DNA of 64,000 nucleotides from Multifurca ochricompacta (GCA_022496185.1 WTXG01000030.1:186001-250000), one strand, 5' to 3'; positions 24,045 through 36,674 are shown, counted from the first letter of the stretch. Notes: generated by a model from the sequence alone, not told the origin. Numbers and translations are program-made.

Positions 24045-27000
24045 GAATAATGTTCACAACAAAAGGGATAGGAATGCGGGGTAACGATGTCAAAAGATGC
24101 GGGGCGGGGCACGTTTTTAAAAGGCCCAAATGGCCAACCCCAACCCTTTAGAGGAGTACGGCCTTGGGATCCGAGGTCGCCCGTCTTTGTGTTTCATATT
24201 TTCATACACACACACATACATAAAGTTTTCCGGAACCAAAAAAATCAAAACTCAAACAGAATGACGAATGACGAATGACCCTCGCGACGCGAAGAACGCG
24301 CACTTTCACCGAACTGCGCCTTCGCACGTCTTTCGCCCCATTCCTTTACGCATATTTGCGTTATATTATATTATATTATATTATATTATACTATATTATA
24401 TTAGCCTAACCAATGTCATGCACGTTCGGTTTCTGGCTGCTTCTGCTTGGTATGAAAAATAAAACGTTGCCTTGCACATGACGACGCCGCTCGAACGTGA
24501 TCACTGGCTAAATGACCAGGAACCCCAATGATGACACTCCCTCCATTCCATCGTCTACAGCGCCCAAGCCATGTCAGTCACGGTCGGATCAGCTTTCGTG
24601 GGTCGCTTTGGTTTGTCAGGTCTCCTTCGGACCTTCCCTTATTTTTTTCCGGAGCCATACCGGAACTTTGCGCCCATTTCAAAGTCACGATTCGGGGTTT
24701 CACTTCAATCCGTAGTTATTGTCTCAAATCCCCCTTCCTCATTCCACAATCAATCCTTAATCGCCGTGCCTTCTCAACTACTTTGGACATAATAACAGTC
24801 AATCTTAACCATGGAAGGGAAGATCTTCTAGTAGTCTGGTCTGGTCTGGTTGTCCCATCATTATGGTCACGTATGTCTAAGGCAGTTACTATTTTTGGAC
24901 ATCCCCACTTCCCCACACTAAATGTTTTTCTACAACAAAATTGTTCTACAAATTTCGGGTAACTAAATCATTTACGTATATCATAGGTACATGTGCACTT
25001 GTGAAATTGTCAGGAACCCTCTTCACTGCACCCTGCACCCTCGACTACGACTCAGGGCACAATGGGCCACCGGGTGATTAGGCGAAACACAAGCCTTCAG
25101 GGAGGGTTTGATGACCACAAGTGCGGTGTTTCCGGTTGTACCACCGACTTCCCCGCCCCTCCTCACTGCGAACATTTTACAATAACAATTTAGTTTCGGG
25201 GCGCCTAAAGACAATGAACCAATCAGATTCTAGGGTTGACCCGGGGACTGACGGCCCATTGCAACCGCTTTACACAGATTACAGAACAAAAATGTGCCGG
25301 AACTTACAGCACTGCTAATGAGGTCATCCATCATGAATTTGGTCCAGCGGCTGTGAACGTCAAGGTGAGGAGTAGTCAGTCGCGTGAGCAGATTCTAAGC
25401 ACTGTACACTGCCGCCACCCGTACTATGCGGCACCGCACCGTTTTTTCCATTTCTTCTCGTCTGACTATTCTCTTTCCTTCCATTTTTATCTCCCTAAAT
25501 TTTCCCGACCCCGCTCGCTACCGCTACGAAAGGGGACGGGACCATCTTCTGTTCATTTTTTCGGTAACTTGCGTCTTTCACGCCTTCTCGCGGACAGTTT
25601 CATGTGCGACGAGGTTTCACACTTTTTCTCTTCTATCGTGCGTTCTAAGGTACGGAATCATATGTACCACTGATAGATTCTTTGCAACAAAATTTAAGTG
25701 TCCCTCGGGGTTCGAAGAAACACTCTCCCTCCAAGCGCCGCAACATCAGTCTCTTCACACCTTCACACCTTCACACCCTAGTTGCTCAGTTCCCGTGCGC
25801 GACATGGACGCTTCCGATGCTCCTTAAGCGGGATCGAGAGCCAACAGCGCTCCTTTTCAAGCGAAGGGCGATGTCGGACGTAGAGAGTGAGCTGTTTTTG
25901 CTTTGGAACGAGAGGATGCAGGAATCGAGCGCGTCACACCCGGCGTACGGGAGGCCAGGCTTGGCGTGTGTAATGGATGCGCCCGCTTCCCCCCTCCTCC
26001 CTCTTCTTTGAAAGTCCCCGGGGGAGACTGTAGGGAGAAGATTTAGAAATAAAGCTTGAAGGGAGAGCGCGCAACATAAGGTTTTGTACACGTTAACGGA
26101 AAAAGAAGAGACTGTACGTTTAAGTGCCGCCACGGAGCGACGAGGCAGGCACGAGATTCGTCCCGTATGAGGAAAGCAATAGCATATCATAATGCGACCA
26201 AAGCGAAAACAAAATGGCACTGGGATCTTTCACCCTTATCGGCTATTAATTGAGGGAAGTGCGTGCGATCACACGATACCTGCGCGGAAAGCTCGGTCCT
26301 GCCAGGACGGAGTTTCATGGACTAACCCAGATTATTTTAGTGGGGAGGGGGGGTTAACGACCCATATGAGGAGAGCCCTCCACCAGTAGCCATCAAGCAA
26401 TGTCCCCCACTCCCACCCAGGAGCCCCAGGAGCATACGCGTGGAGATGTCCCGGGTAGTGAAAGTAGTCATCCGATCAGCTTCTAGCAAGCATGTTACAA
26501 CTTGAGCTCTCACACAATGCTTTGGGTAGTGCGGGTGGGCAGGGGATACTAGAGATTATTGTTGGGCACCAAGTGGAATACAATGTGACCGTTCTCACTT
26601 CCTCGCTGAATCACGTGATGGCTACAGTCGTCTACTATCTCTATCTGATCTGTTATCTTTCGAGTCCAGTAGATCGAGGGATGCCATGCCATCGCCCACT
26701 TGGCGGATCGGACGGATTGTTAGAACAGCACACCCGTATCTCGTAACCCCAAATTATATGTTTTCATACGTATTGTATTGGACGATAACAATGTTCTCCC
26801 GAGGAGTGCACGCACACGGACGCTGCCGTTTACATTGACTACGTACAAACCCTATTGATTATAGTACCGTAGGAAGATACTCAACCTTTTCTGTTTTCAA
26901 TTCCGAGGTAGAGAAGCCATTAATTCCGACCTGAAAACGTGCTACTCGTAGTCACGGCATCAATACGGATACTAATGCTACCAGTCATCTATATCCTCAA

Positions 27001-27784
27001 GTGAAGATCATTATTGACCAGGGACTGGAACGCCGGGGGTCTCTCTTTTTTTTCTTTTTTTCTTTTTTCGAGACAGAGCAGATGGATCAATGGGGTTGCA
27101 TGGCCGTTGTACTACATGAGTAAAAATGTATGGACATCCATCCAACTCAGTACCTGCTTGAGCTAATGAATACAAATTCTTCGAGTACACACAATATGCT
27201 CTGCTCTTTAGGGGGTTTGTTGTTCTGTTTGTGTAGTCTAAACTGAAATTGCTTGCCACTCAATCAGGTAACCTATTCATCTAAGGGACGTAAGAACGTT
27301 AAGCGATCGCTGACTAATTCATTATAAAGGTCTTTTCGGATTTTCACCGCGGGTGTGTGTGTATGTGTGGGAGGGAGGGGGGCGTGTGTATTGGACATTG
27401 GACGAAGTGAGCTTGCCACGCTACACATTATCTGAAAACTGAACGAGTTTTCCTTGTCTGGTTCAGAACACCAAGGCCACGATAATGAGGCATAATAATA
27501 ATCATAATCCACTGCCCGGGTGCTAGATTGACTTTAAAAAAACTAATTCAATTCTGGCGGACTTTTCTTTTTGGTCTGGGTATGTACGTCAACGTCAAAT
27601 ACCTTCATGATCAAGCTCGCGGGGAGCTGACGTACTTGTCTCCCATTCCCAGGCCTCTAAGGGGTTACCTCCAATCGGCAATCCACAGGCATTTGTGCAA
27701 ATGAATAACTGCAACCTGGAGTCACACCGCTCCAAGTAGCCTCTTTCTCTTTCAAAGACATGGCCAACACATTGCCTTCCTCAT
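24045..27784. other. 3.7 kb region without recognisable genes
   Basis: I looked at both strands and found no exon set with family motifs. Open frames up to about 145 codons exist (for example 24528-24962 on plus, 25786-26220 on minus), but they lack conserved features. The first few hundred bases hold the promoter of the glutamate dehydrogenase gene; the remainder may be decayed repeat or simple spacer. Confidence 0.45.
24358..24405. repeat. (TTATA)n pentanucleotide microsatellite upstream of the glutamate dehydrogenase gene
   Basis: Eight to nine ttata units with one substitution, about 320 bases upstream of the start at 24044. Confidence 0.85.
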
Positions 27785-28269
27785 TTCCAAGGACTGAATA
27801 TCAGAGTAGTGTATGGATCCTATCCGCGCGATGAGTGCGAGGCAAAGTGTTCCCAAAAGGACAGAGGCAGAGGAGAAGAGAGAAAGAGAAAAGGGAGCCC
27901 CTGAGGTAACTATCGTGTTTGAGCTTGCAAATACACTGCTTGCTGGTTCTATTTGACCTTGCGCTTTTGACGTGGTCAAAAAGTTCTTTAGCACTTTAGC
28001 ACACGAAAAGAAAGATAGAAAGAGGGAGAAAAATGCCGTTCGATTTCTTGCTTCTGTTGGCTCACTGGTTGGTCTACTACAAGCATTGTATGTACCCTTA
28101 TATACTTGTGGAGGGACCTAGTTATGAAGCAGAAGAGGATGAATTTGAATGAAAGGAGACAGGTGAGATAAAACCTGGCAATAAAGACGGAGGGGAGACG
28201 AAGAGGTAATGTTTGGAAAGGACCGGCAGGCGGCCCGGAGTACGCACAATCCAAATCTCCAAATGTACT
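27785..28269 (-). repeat. Diverged dispersed repeat, copy 1 (second copy at 52195-52660)
   Basis: Two blocks are shared with 52 kb. Block S2 (27785-28005) matches 52440-52645 in the same orientation; shared words include gatgagtgcgaggcaaag versus ggtgagtgcgaggcaaag, and ttgaccttgc. Block S1 (28020-28255) matches 52200-52425 in opposite orientation; on the minus strand it reads acaagtatataagggtacat versus acaagtatataaaggtacat, with ggcttgtagtag-like and aacggcattt words following. S1 contains a TATA-like tatataa and could be a promoter fragment. The blocks face each other differently at the two sites, so one copy has an internal inversion. Confidence 0.65.
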
Positions 28270-28441
28270 GATAAATCGAATGTTTACATTCGCTTATCAT
28301 GTCCGTACTAGTAGTGGCTTTTTTTTTTAAATCGCGTATTAGTAGTAGCTACATTGTACCCGGATGTGGCCACGCGATTGGGCACCGTCCTGCAAGCACG
28401 TTATAAAGTTGATTTGAAAAAAAAAAAGATAAATCGAATGT
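28270..28441 (+). mobile_element. 5'-truncated poly(A) retroposon A with 14-bp target-site duplication
   Basis: The exact 14-mer gataaatcgaatgt occurs at 28270-28283 and again at 28428-28441. Between them lies a 144-base insert (28284-28427) that ends in an A-run, the hallmark of target-primed reverse transcription. Its last about 90 bases match the 3' end of retroposon B (shared words: ttgtac, gccrcgcga, ggcac, tgcaagc, followed by the A tail). It is probably a non-LTR retrotransposon 3' fragment inserted in plus orientation. Confidence 0.82.
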
Positions 28442-28707
28442 CTGAAACTAAATCAGAAATGCTCTAATTCAGGGCTTGTAACGAAAGAGAGAAGTGAGTT
28501 TATCCAGGAATGGCGATAGCTGAAGGTTTCATGCTCAATGCCCAAGCCATCCTTACAGTAGGATGACCTCGAATGACAGGACTCCTGTAGGTGAGAACTG
28601 TCTCCAAATTCATGGCTATCTCAACTTGGGAGGGGGGACCGCGACCTCCGGAATGCAATTAAGAAAGTCATCGTCTCTTCCTCCGACAGACCCCTCAGGA
28701 AGGTCAT

Positions 28708-29128
28708 AAACCAGGGTTAGCAAATATACACACTTGGTCATCAACAGCAACCCCCCTGGTGACCATCTTCAATACGAAGAACCTCGTTGAAGCCTTGCTC
28801 CGCTTCCTCCAAAACTCACATGCGGCCTTCTAGCCGTACACTGCAATACCGCCCCCTGAACCAGATTAGACCTGGCATAGAATTTATGGACCCCGGATAA
28901 AGATGAGATGAGGGCCACACGGCATCGCAGTCTGCCCTTGCCTCACTTAACCAACTTCATCACTTTTACTTTTCCCCCCGGGGTTATTTTAATGGGGCTC
29001 CGCCCTAATACATTTACAGCAGCTACTAGGGGACCCTTTGTACTAGATAGCCGCGCGACTTAGGCACGGCCTTGCAAGCGCGTCAATGAAACTCGATTCA
29101 AAAAAAAAAAAGAAAACCAGGGTTAGCA
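28708..29128 (+). mobile_element. 5'-truncated poly(A) retroposon B with 15-bp target-site duplication
   Basis: The exact 15-mer aaaccagggttagca occurs at 28708-28722 and 29114-29128. The 391-base insert between them ends in an A-run of about 12. Its 3' part (about 29015-29100) matches retroposon A. Near its 5' end one frame reads KNLVEALLRFLQNSHAAF and stops, faintly like the C-terminus of a LINE reverse-transcriptase ORF; that resemblance is weak. A LINE 3' fragment is the best interpretation; a SINE that shares the LINE tail is the alternative. Confidence 0.82.
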
Positions 29129-30473
29129 CGTCACTACCGTCGCACCTAGCCGAGTCCACAATTTCCGTTATCATGTGATCACGCCCGCTTCAGGAACCCG
29201 ACTGCTAGTGAGATGCCAGGCCCATTTTGCGTTGACTTTGACTGGTCATCCCCGGTACTGCAGCCCCCTTATGGGGATTAAAGCAGCGAATAAATGAATG
29301 GCCATTATATTATAATCGAATGAAGAAAGCGCCATATTTCTCTCCTCCCATTGCTTTCTCTTTGGTGGGCCAACACCATGATTGCTGACGTTCATTTCAA
29401 GGTTGGAGGGGGTTTTTTTTTAGCCCCCCCCCCAACACACACACAAAATAAAATAAAAAATAAAAAAAGTGCGTACTGGTAAACAAACCCCCACATATTG
29501 TTCTTGTGTGAAACGAACAAACAAACCCAAAAAAAAAAAAGATAAAAAAAGTAGAGCATTCCCTCCAAGCTAGTTTCGTTTTCTGCAACTTGTGAGGGGT
29601 GGGTAGTCTTAGAGGTCCATCTGTTCCTTTCTATTCTAATAGTCATATTCTACTGATGCGATGTGGATACTTGCTTGCTCACTCGCTCGCTCACACTGCT
29701 TTGCCTTCTCGTTGTTCAGGGGGAGGGGGAAGACGAGGTTGCGATCCGTCTCCAGTCCCTCGATCCCTTTAGAACATCGCGCACGCCAAAGAAAAAAAAA
29801 AACACCTTGATTTTGTGCACGCTACTCCACAACAATTAGTCAATTTGTCGAAAAAAAAAAGAGGTGGGGGGAAGGGGGTGAGAAGGAAGTCGCTGCATCT
29901 ACGAATATACCCGAAAGGAGGAATGGAGGAGTATGACATTGGTTTTGGATAGTTGAATAAATGAATGAGATGGATAGACGGGTGTATGTTGTTGTTGTCG
30001 TGTGGAGGTTGAGATTAACAAAAACAGAAACACAGACAGACTTCAGTGGATGGGCGATGAGATGAAAAGCATAGCATGTTTGATTTAATTTGTCTGTTCG
30101 TCGTTTCTGTGTTATCGGGGTGGCAAAGTCCAAATGGGTGGGAAAGGAAGGGTATTTTTCAGTACTGAATGAATATATATACGTGTGTGTATGTATGAAT
30201 GTATGAATGTACGTATGTATGTATGTATACGGGAATGAATGACAGCTTGGAAGAAACGATTGACAGTGAAAAAAGAGCGGGCGACAGGTAAAGACCAGCA
30301 AGGGACAGCAGAAACTCAAAAAGACGGGCACGTATACAACATAGCATGGATAATGGCAGGAAAGAGGAAAAAAAAAAAGGGGGGGGGGGGGGTAAGAACT
30401 CAGTCCTGAAGCCTGAGGAAAATGTCTGAAGAAGAGGAAGAGAGTGAAGGTGTAGGAAGACTGGATGTCAATG
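29129..30473. other. 1.3 kb intergenic region
   Basis: No coding exon recognised. Content includes a C-run near 29426, A-rich tracts (29440-29470, 29528-29550), a Ser/Thr-like TGTATG tract near 30182-30232 and a G-run at about 30380-30391. It holds the 3' flank of the serine-rich membrane protein gene. Confidence 0.5.
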
Positions 30474-33119
30474 TCACCGGCCTGCAAAGATGGCGATACA
30501 GACGATAAAGGGTATGTAGGTAAACAGCGAGATGACGGCCATAACCCGACAACGGAATCGCCACGACCGCGCATCTGCAATGCAAAGAAGAAGAATATAT
30601 ATATATCGCATGAGTTCACAAGACAAAGAAACCAAGAACCAATAAAAAAAAAAACGTTCACGCACCAAACTCGATCTGCGGATCGTCCAGCGGCACGGCC
30701 TTTTCCGTATCTGTCCCCCCGACGACCCGCGTCTTTGGCACGCGCCAAACGGCGCCGATCCACCAGAGAGGGAAGAGCACGAGGGCGACGTAAAAAAACC
30801 AGGCTTGCACGGGTGAGCCCTCCTCCTCCTTCGTCCGAAATCTCAGAGCCCATCCGGTCTCCATGTGTCGTGGTGGCCGACGGGGGTCCCGCATGTGGTA
30901 CGCGGGTGAGGTGAGGCCGATGGATGGTGCGTGAGGCGTCACGAGGGCGCTGATCGGAATTGAGCGTTGCGAGAGCGAGAGGCGTCGTTCGCGCTCAGAG
31001 GCATTTTCGGGTGATCCCGTGCCGATGCCGGTGGTAGTGTGAGCAGGAGCTGAACGTGTGGAGGACGGGGCACGGGTGAGGGCGAGGCGGGACGAGGCGC
31101 GGGAGGGGTATGTGCCTGTGTTGCTTGCGTTGAGAGGCGGAGGTGGTGGCGAAGGACCCGAAAGGCGAGCACGTTTATTATGGTATGATGAAGGTGCGAG
31201 AGACGAGGCGTGTTCGCGCTGGGAAGCTGTATGACACGAGGCGAATGAGTGATCGTGATTAGTGCGCATTACATGACGTAAACCGAAAAGCAAGAAATGG
31301 GATGAAAAAATAAAATAGAAAAAAGTAAAAAAGGAGTAAAAAAGACGTGGTACACACCTGGTAGTGGTAGTGGTACGGCGAACGTGGCCTTTTTGGAATC
31401 TGGCGGAGTAGTGTCTACGTCGTCAGCTTTACGCTTGCCCTTTACAATTTCAGAGCGACCAGGCGAGGAGACGGGCGTCTGTGGTGGACTCCTATTAGAC
31501 GTGGTCGCGACTGCTGCAACGAGGGAGAAAGAAGGCATGAGAGCTAAAGCGCCTGCATTGGATGACGAAGAGGACGCGATCGAGTTGTGCGGGGGTCTAG
31601 TGCTGGCCTTGAGGGAGCTCCGCAAGGGCTTCTGGTCACGCACGCGAGGAGCGTCTTGCTGGTGCATTGGGATTGGGATAACGTTACCGAGTAAAGATAC
31701 CTTGGGGTCGTATAAGTTATAGTCGACCGAGCCAACTGGGTCTGAAACTTGAGTCGACTTTGGATGGAAAGGGGAAGAGGAAGAGGAAGGGGATGTGAAT
31801 GTGGATGATGATGAGGGAAGAGAAGGAATGAAAGTAGTACTAAGGGATTGAGACTGTGCCTGAGGTAAAGCCACCACCACCACCTCGTCCTGGGAATGGG
31901 GATGGGAATGAGAATGGTGGTTAATCGGCGTCCACGAGGTCATCGTGGGAACTGTCAATTCGGCATCATCCGATTGAGCGTCCGCGTCCCTTTCTCTTTC
32001 TTCCCTATTCCTATTATGACTCTGGCTCTCTTCCCCGTTTCTCTTGTTGTTCTTGTTCTTATCCTTATCCTTGTCCTTGTCGTACATTCTTGGTCTGAAA
32101 ATATTCTGCACTCTTGGAAGACTACGATACGGCCTTAATACCTTTCCAAACGTGAGTTGTCCAGGTGGTGTGACCTCAACGTCATGGTGGTTGTTTATAA
32201 TACCCCGGCTTAGAGCACGGGGTGGGTATGTCGCCGTCTTTCCCCGGGATCGCAGAGCCGGGTGGTCCAGTGGTGGCATTGGCGGGATTGGTAGTGGAGT
32301 GCTAGCCACGTTGACTTCCGGACTTGGGTGTCCGAGTGTGCGCGGCGAGTCGAACCCGAGCTCACGCGCGACTGGTGTCGAGATGCGCTTGTAGCTATTT
32401 GACCGGCCTGTCGTTCCTGCTGCAGGCGTGCGTCGGCTTGAAGAAGACTGGTAGCTGAGACGGGATGTGCTCTCCTTGTTGTTATTATTGTTTTCGTGTG
32501 GCGAGGAATGCGTACTGGTCGTCTTGGAGGAGGGACGCGACGAGAGACGCGAGTTGGTCCATCGGGAACGCCATGCTGACGGTGACGGCGAGATCTGTTC
32601 GCCAAACTCGTTTAACGAAGGTGGAGGAGCCCGTCGTCGACCGAACGTCGACCAATTTCCGAGGCGCTCGATAAAACCGTGCCCACTCGGGGTGGCACTC
32701 CCAGAGGAGCCGCTCGATCCACTTGCTCTGAGCGAGTCAGAGCCGCCGCCTCCATCCTTGGCTGAAGTCGTGAATGATGCATTTAGCTGAGCTGGTTCCG
32801 AGGTGGTGGGCTTAGGCAAGTTGCTCGAGTTGGGTAGGCCCCGGCGGACTGGTGGTGAGAGACCATGTGGGGTTGTCTTTGGTCCCGCATTTAATTCGTC
32901 TGGTAAAAGATCCAGGTCTGGGTAAATCTTTCGTGTTGAGAGTGCAGTGTCTTGTATTGATGATGCATTGATGGGCCGTTCTTCATCCAATCGTCTAATG
33001 TGTGTAGGTGGTGTCGTCGCTGTCGTTACTGTCGTTGGTGCAGGAAGGGCTGATCGGGATGAATGGTGGGACGTCTGGCTCACTGCGCGTGTCCGTAGAC
33101 GCGATAAAATGGATGGCAT
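30474..33119 (-). CDS. Serine-rich protein with two C-terminal transmembrane helices, function unknown
   Basis: Three minus-strand exons (33119-31358, 31226-30666, 30574-30474), joined in phase by GT-AG introns, give 807 residues. About 650 residues are Ser/Pro/Arg/Asn-rich and probably disordered, with poly-Asn, DKDKDKDKNKNN, poly-Ser and proline clusters. A compact C-terminal block follows: WALRFRTKEEEGSPVQ, then the first helix AWFFYVALVLFPLWWIGAVW, a hydrophilic loop (KTRVVGGTDTEKAVPLDDPQ), a basic WRFRCRVM and the second helix MAVISLFTYIPFIVCIAIF ending at the C-terminus. The layout suggests a tail-anchored hairpin with the long Ser-rich part in the cytosol. I do not recognise a named family. 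The splice junction between helix 1 and helix 2 reconstitutes FDARSWRF, supporting the model. Confidence 0.75.
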
Positions 33120-34036
33120 GACTTGTTTGCCAGTGAAAAATATGCGCTCTGCGAATTTAGATATAAAAAAAGGGAGCACAGTGCAGCGATTAGATAGATG
33201 ATACCACACTAGCAATGTAGACTCACCCCTTCCCAATAAAGAGGGAGAGGAAGGGGAGAAGGAGAAAGTGTACTTACCGCCCACCACCACCACCACCACC
33301 AGATGACTTTGTTGTTATCCAAGTCCAAGTCTGTCAGTCTCAGTCTCTCAGCTCAGACTCGGACTCAGACACTCAGACTCGAGGTCTCTGATCCCACTCA
33401 CTCACACTCACTCACTCTTTTTAAGTAGTAAGTAAGGAAGGAAGAAAGGGCGTACGGTATGATACATAAACAGGCCCCTTTTGGAATCGGTGAACACGGA
33501 ACATCAAAACTCAAATCGGCCCGTCATTGCCATCAACAACAACAACTACCCGTTCTCATCCATTACATTACGTCTCTCAACCACCTCTCTGGATCCGAGC
33601 TCATCCCGCGAGCGATTTGTGGGTGGTTAAATTACCGTTGTTGAATCGCACTTCTCGAAAGTTTCTTTTTTTTGTTTTATCGTTCCTGCTTATCGACAAT
33701 TACCTGGTCTAGCCAGGGGCCAGGGGTCTATCACATCATATGCAGGTCTTCCTTCTCTCTTTTGGTTTTTTGGTTCGAATAGACGGCCTTGTGATGGACA
33801 CACTTCGTGTACTTGCAACAGAGCTGACCAACGCAAAGTTTGGGGGGTGATAAATGAACTTGAAAGAGAGAGGAAAGGAATGAATGAGAGAAGCAGCCGG
33901 TGTTGTGACAATATGTGACGTCACAATCTCACAGTTCTGTCACACAGTGAGATGAGACCTGGGGCAACCTGTCGACAATCAACGACAACCCTTTCCTTTC
34001 CTTTCCTTTCAATCTTTCTTAGAGCGTTTGCCCATC
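33120..34036. promoter_or_regulatory. Intergenic promoter region of two divergent genes
   Basis: About 900 bases between the serine-rich protein start (33119, minus) and the epsin start (34037, plus). It contains a (CCA)n tract at about 33279-33301, an ACTC/CTCAGA-rich block at 33325-33420 and a (CCTTT)n tract at about 33990-34008 just before the epsin start. No defined element beyond these can be assigned. Confidence 0.45.
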
Positions 34037-36175
34037 ATGGACCGCTTAGAATCCCTTGGAAATACGCTTTCAAATTTGACCATGTACGACATCAAGTCCA
34101 TGTACAATCAGGTCCGTTTCAAATCCCCGAATGCGCTCGCGCTCTTCCCCAGGAGGCCGTGGGGCTTAGGACGTCATGCTTATACCTATTTCCCTAGGCA
34201 AAGAACGTCGTGCTCAACGTTAGCGAGATGGAGGCCAAGGTTCGCGAGGCAACGAATGATGATCCTTGGTGCGTCACCAGTTACAAGGAAGGGAAAGAAC
34301 GCTGATTCGTTTGGTCACCTAGGGGTGCAAGCTCGACCCTGATGCAGGAAATCGCTCAAGGGTGTGTACCTTCTCTCTCTGAAGTTTATTTCGGATAGGG
34401 TTGTTGACTTGAACGTGGGATGGATGAACAACAGGACGTTTAACTTGTGAGTTCACTCAAGGACATGTTTTGTGTGGCTTGAAGGAGAGCGACTTATGCA
34501 AGACTGCTCTCCGTGTAGCCAACAGTTCAATGAGATCATGCCCTGCATCTACTCTCAATTTATGGAGAAAGAGGCCCGACAGTGGCGGCAGATCTACAAG
34601 GTACGTCACAGTTTACCCTTTCCTTATTTTTTTATTCTCTTTTAATTTGACGATTCGCACGTTACACCGCAGGCCTTACAACTACTCGAATATCTCGTGA
34701 AACATGGTTCTGAACGTGTGGTGGACGATGGTCGCTCGCACGTTTCCACCCTAAAAATGCTACGTAGCTTCCACTACATTGACGAAAAGGGGAAGGACCA
34801 GGGCATCAATGGTAATCTTACCCTGACCCACCAAACATTAATCCCGACTAAACTTGGGAAATTCACGCTTTTTCCACAGTGCGGAATCGCGCCAAAGAGC
34901 TAGTGGAACTTCTTGCTGATGTTGATAAAATTCGCCAAGAGCGTAAAAAAGCCAAGGCGAACCGTTCCAAGTATGTCGGCTCAGGCAACGACGGGTTTGG
35001 GGGTGGGCGTTATGGAGGGTTCGGGAATGACTCTCTCGGCGGCGGCGGCGGATACAGTGGTGATTATGGTACCCAAGCAAGCGGGTATGATCGAGGTGGG
35101 TTTCTGCCTATCCACAAGATCATCGCTCATAGTTCGGCTGTAGATTACTCGGGTGGCGGGAGCAGCAGCGGGTTCCGGGATATCGTGCCTAGGAGACCTG
35201 ATTTTGAGGAGTACGACGCCGGGGAATATGAGACTTCACCGCGCCGCACAACTGCTCCTAGTACGACTACTGCGGTGAGCCAGACTGCGTCGACACGTCC
35301 GCCAACGACGCAGTCCAAGGCTGCAGGCAAGGCACCAGAACCTGCCCCAGCGCCAGTTATGAACCTGCTCGATTTTGACGACAATGAATCAGCTCCAGCC
35401 AGCAGTGCTAATGCACCCGTAGCGGCCGCCACAGTCACGAGTAAGGCTTTGCCCGCACTTGCCCCGCTCGCGGCCAACGATAACGGTGCGCCACTATCAT
35501 CAATTCTCGATACATCACATGCCCACATTCACATGATAAGCCGGTGGCGACGATGATTTTGCGGATTTTCAGGCGGCACCGTCTTCACCTCCAGCAGCTT
35601 CCACGCTTACAGCGACTCCTTCAACAGCGCCGGCTACTACTGCCAAGCCGAACCTCATGGACCTTCTCGCATCCACAGCCCCTGCCCCTTCCCCTGCCAC
35701 GTATCGGCCCACGCAGAACCAACCTTTTGGGATGTTCAATACCGCGCTCTCGTCTTCGTCATCCCAGGTGCGTCCTAGTTCCACCCCGGCGACTGCCCCT
35801 GCCTACATGGCGACGCCTGTGATGAACCCAACATCGGCGCGCTCAGCGATGACGTCACCTGTGAGCGCTAGTATTGCCTCCTCTGCCTCCTCGGCAGCTA
35901 CGTCTAAAAAGTCGGGCGGTGGGGGTTTTGATGATTTGTGGACGTTGTCACTCGGCGCTGCTTCGGCGAGCAAGCCTGCTGCTGGGCTTCCTAGTGGCGC
36001 TGGGAAGAGCATTAGGGACCTGGAAAAGGAGAAGGCACAAGTAGGTATTTGGGGTGGTGCTCAGAGTCAAGTCCGGCCATCGGCGGCGATGAGCGGGTTT
36101 GGGGCATTCGCAAAGCCCGCGGCGTCGAGCAGCGGCGGTAGCGCGCCAGCTGGAGCAGATGACCTACTCTTGTGA
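34037..36175 (+). CDS. ENT3: ENTH-domain clathrin adaptor, epsin-related (Ent3 type)
   Basis: Epsin-type adaptors bind phosphoinositides and clathrin adaptors to form vesicles; the Ent3 branch acts between trans-Golgi and endosomes with AP-1 and GGA. The ENTH domain is assembled from several small exons: MDRLESLGNTLSNLTMYDIK, then NVVLNVSEMEAKVREATNDD with PWGASSTLMQEIAQG, a micro-exon of 12 bases at about 34435-34446 (TFN), EIMPCIYSQFMEKEARQWRQ, ALQLLEYLVKHGSERVVDD and FHYIDEKGKDQGINVRNRAK. A Gly/Ser-rich tail follows. It carries LLDFDD, an acidic-phenylalanine DDDFADFQ motif of the kind bound by gamma-ear domains (created by removal of an intron ending near 35542), and FDDLWTLSLG. The chain is about 520 residues and ends DDLLL. 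No ubiquitin-interacting motif is visible, favouring Ent3/epsinR over Ent1/2. Confidence 0.88.
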
Positions 36176-36674
36176 GCTGTGTGAGATGATTGACGTGTTG
36201 AGTGGGCGCTCGTTGATTTCGAGATTTTTTCTTCCCTTGTCGTATGCATTGTCGGCGGAGAGTTTACGATATAAAGTATACATTTCCGGTTTTAGCACGT
36301 TCCACGCCGAACAAGTAGAGTGATGTTACCTCGTGCCCTGCCCTTCTCTCTAGTCTTTTTGCCTGCAGGGCCGATATTAATGGAAGAATACGTGATGGCG
36401 GACTAGTTTCATACGACTTGGACCTGGATTCTATGATTCCGTGCTTCTATGAATACCCAAGTTAAGACTTGGCCATGTGCTATCGAGTCAGGCGGGTAAT
36501 AACTCTCTTCAATGACACGATAACTTGCTGGCAGCTGGCTGGCTCTGAGGATTTGATCTGCCCTGGACTGGACTAGAAACTAGATTAATAGAAATAGAAA
36601 TAGAAATAGAATATAATAAAAAACAAGGAGCCTGTCACCCCTTCTCACCGCCCGTCCAAAGCACTTCTACAACT
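36176..36674. other. 500-base intergenic region
   Basis: It lies between two plus-strand genes. A (GAAATA)n tract occurs at about 36588-36611. No other feature seen. Confidence 0.5.

Noticed and set aside
24528..24962. A 144-codon plus-strand open frame upstream of glutamate dehydrogenase
   Set aside because: No domain, no splice support and ordinary spacer composition.
29840..30853. A 337-codon minus-strand open frame
   Set aside because: It overlaps the last intron and final exon of the serine-rich membrane protein in another frame and consists mainly of low-complexity sequence downstream of that gene.
33760..33800. A tRNA B-box-like ggttcgaat
   Set aside because: No acceptor stem, A box or anticodon arm can be paired around it. 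No tRNA gene was found anywhere in the window.
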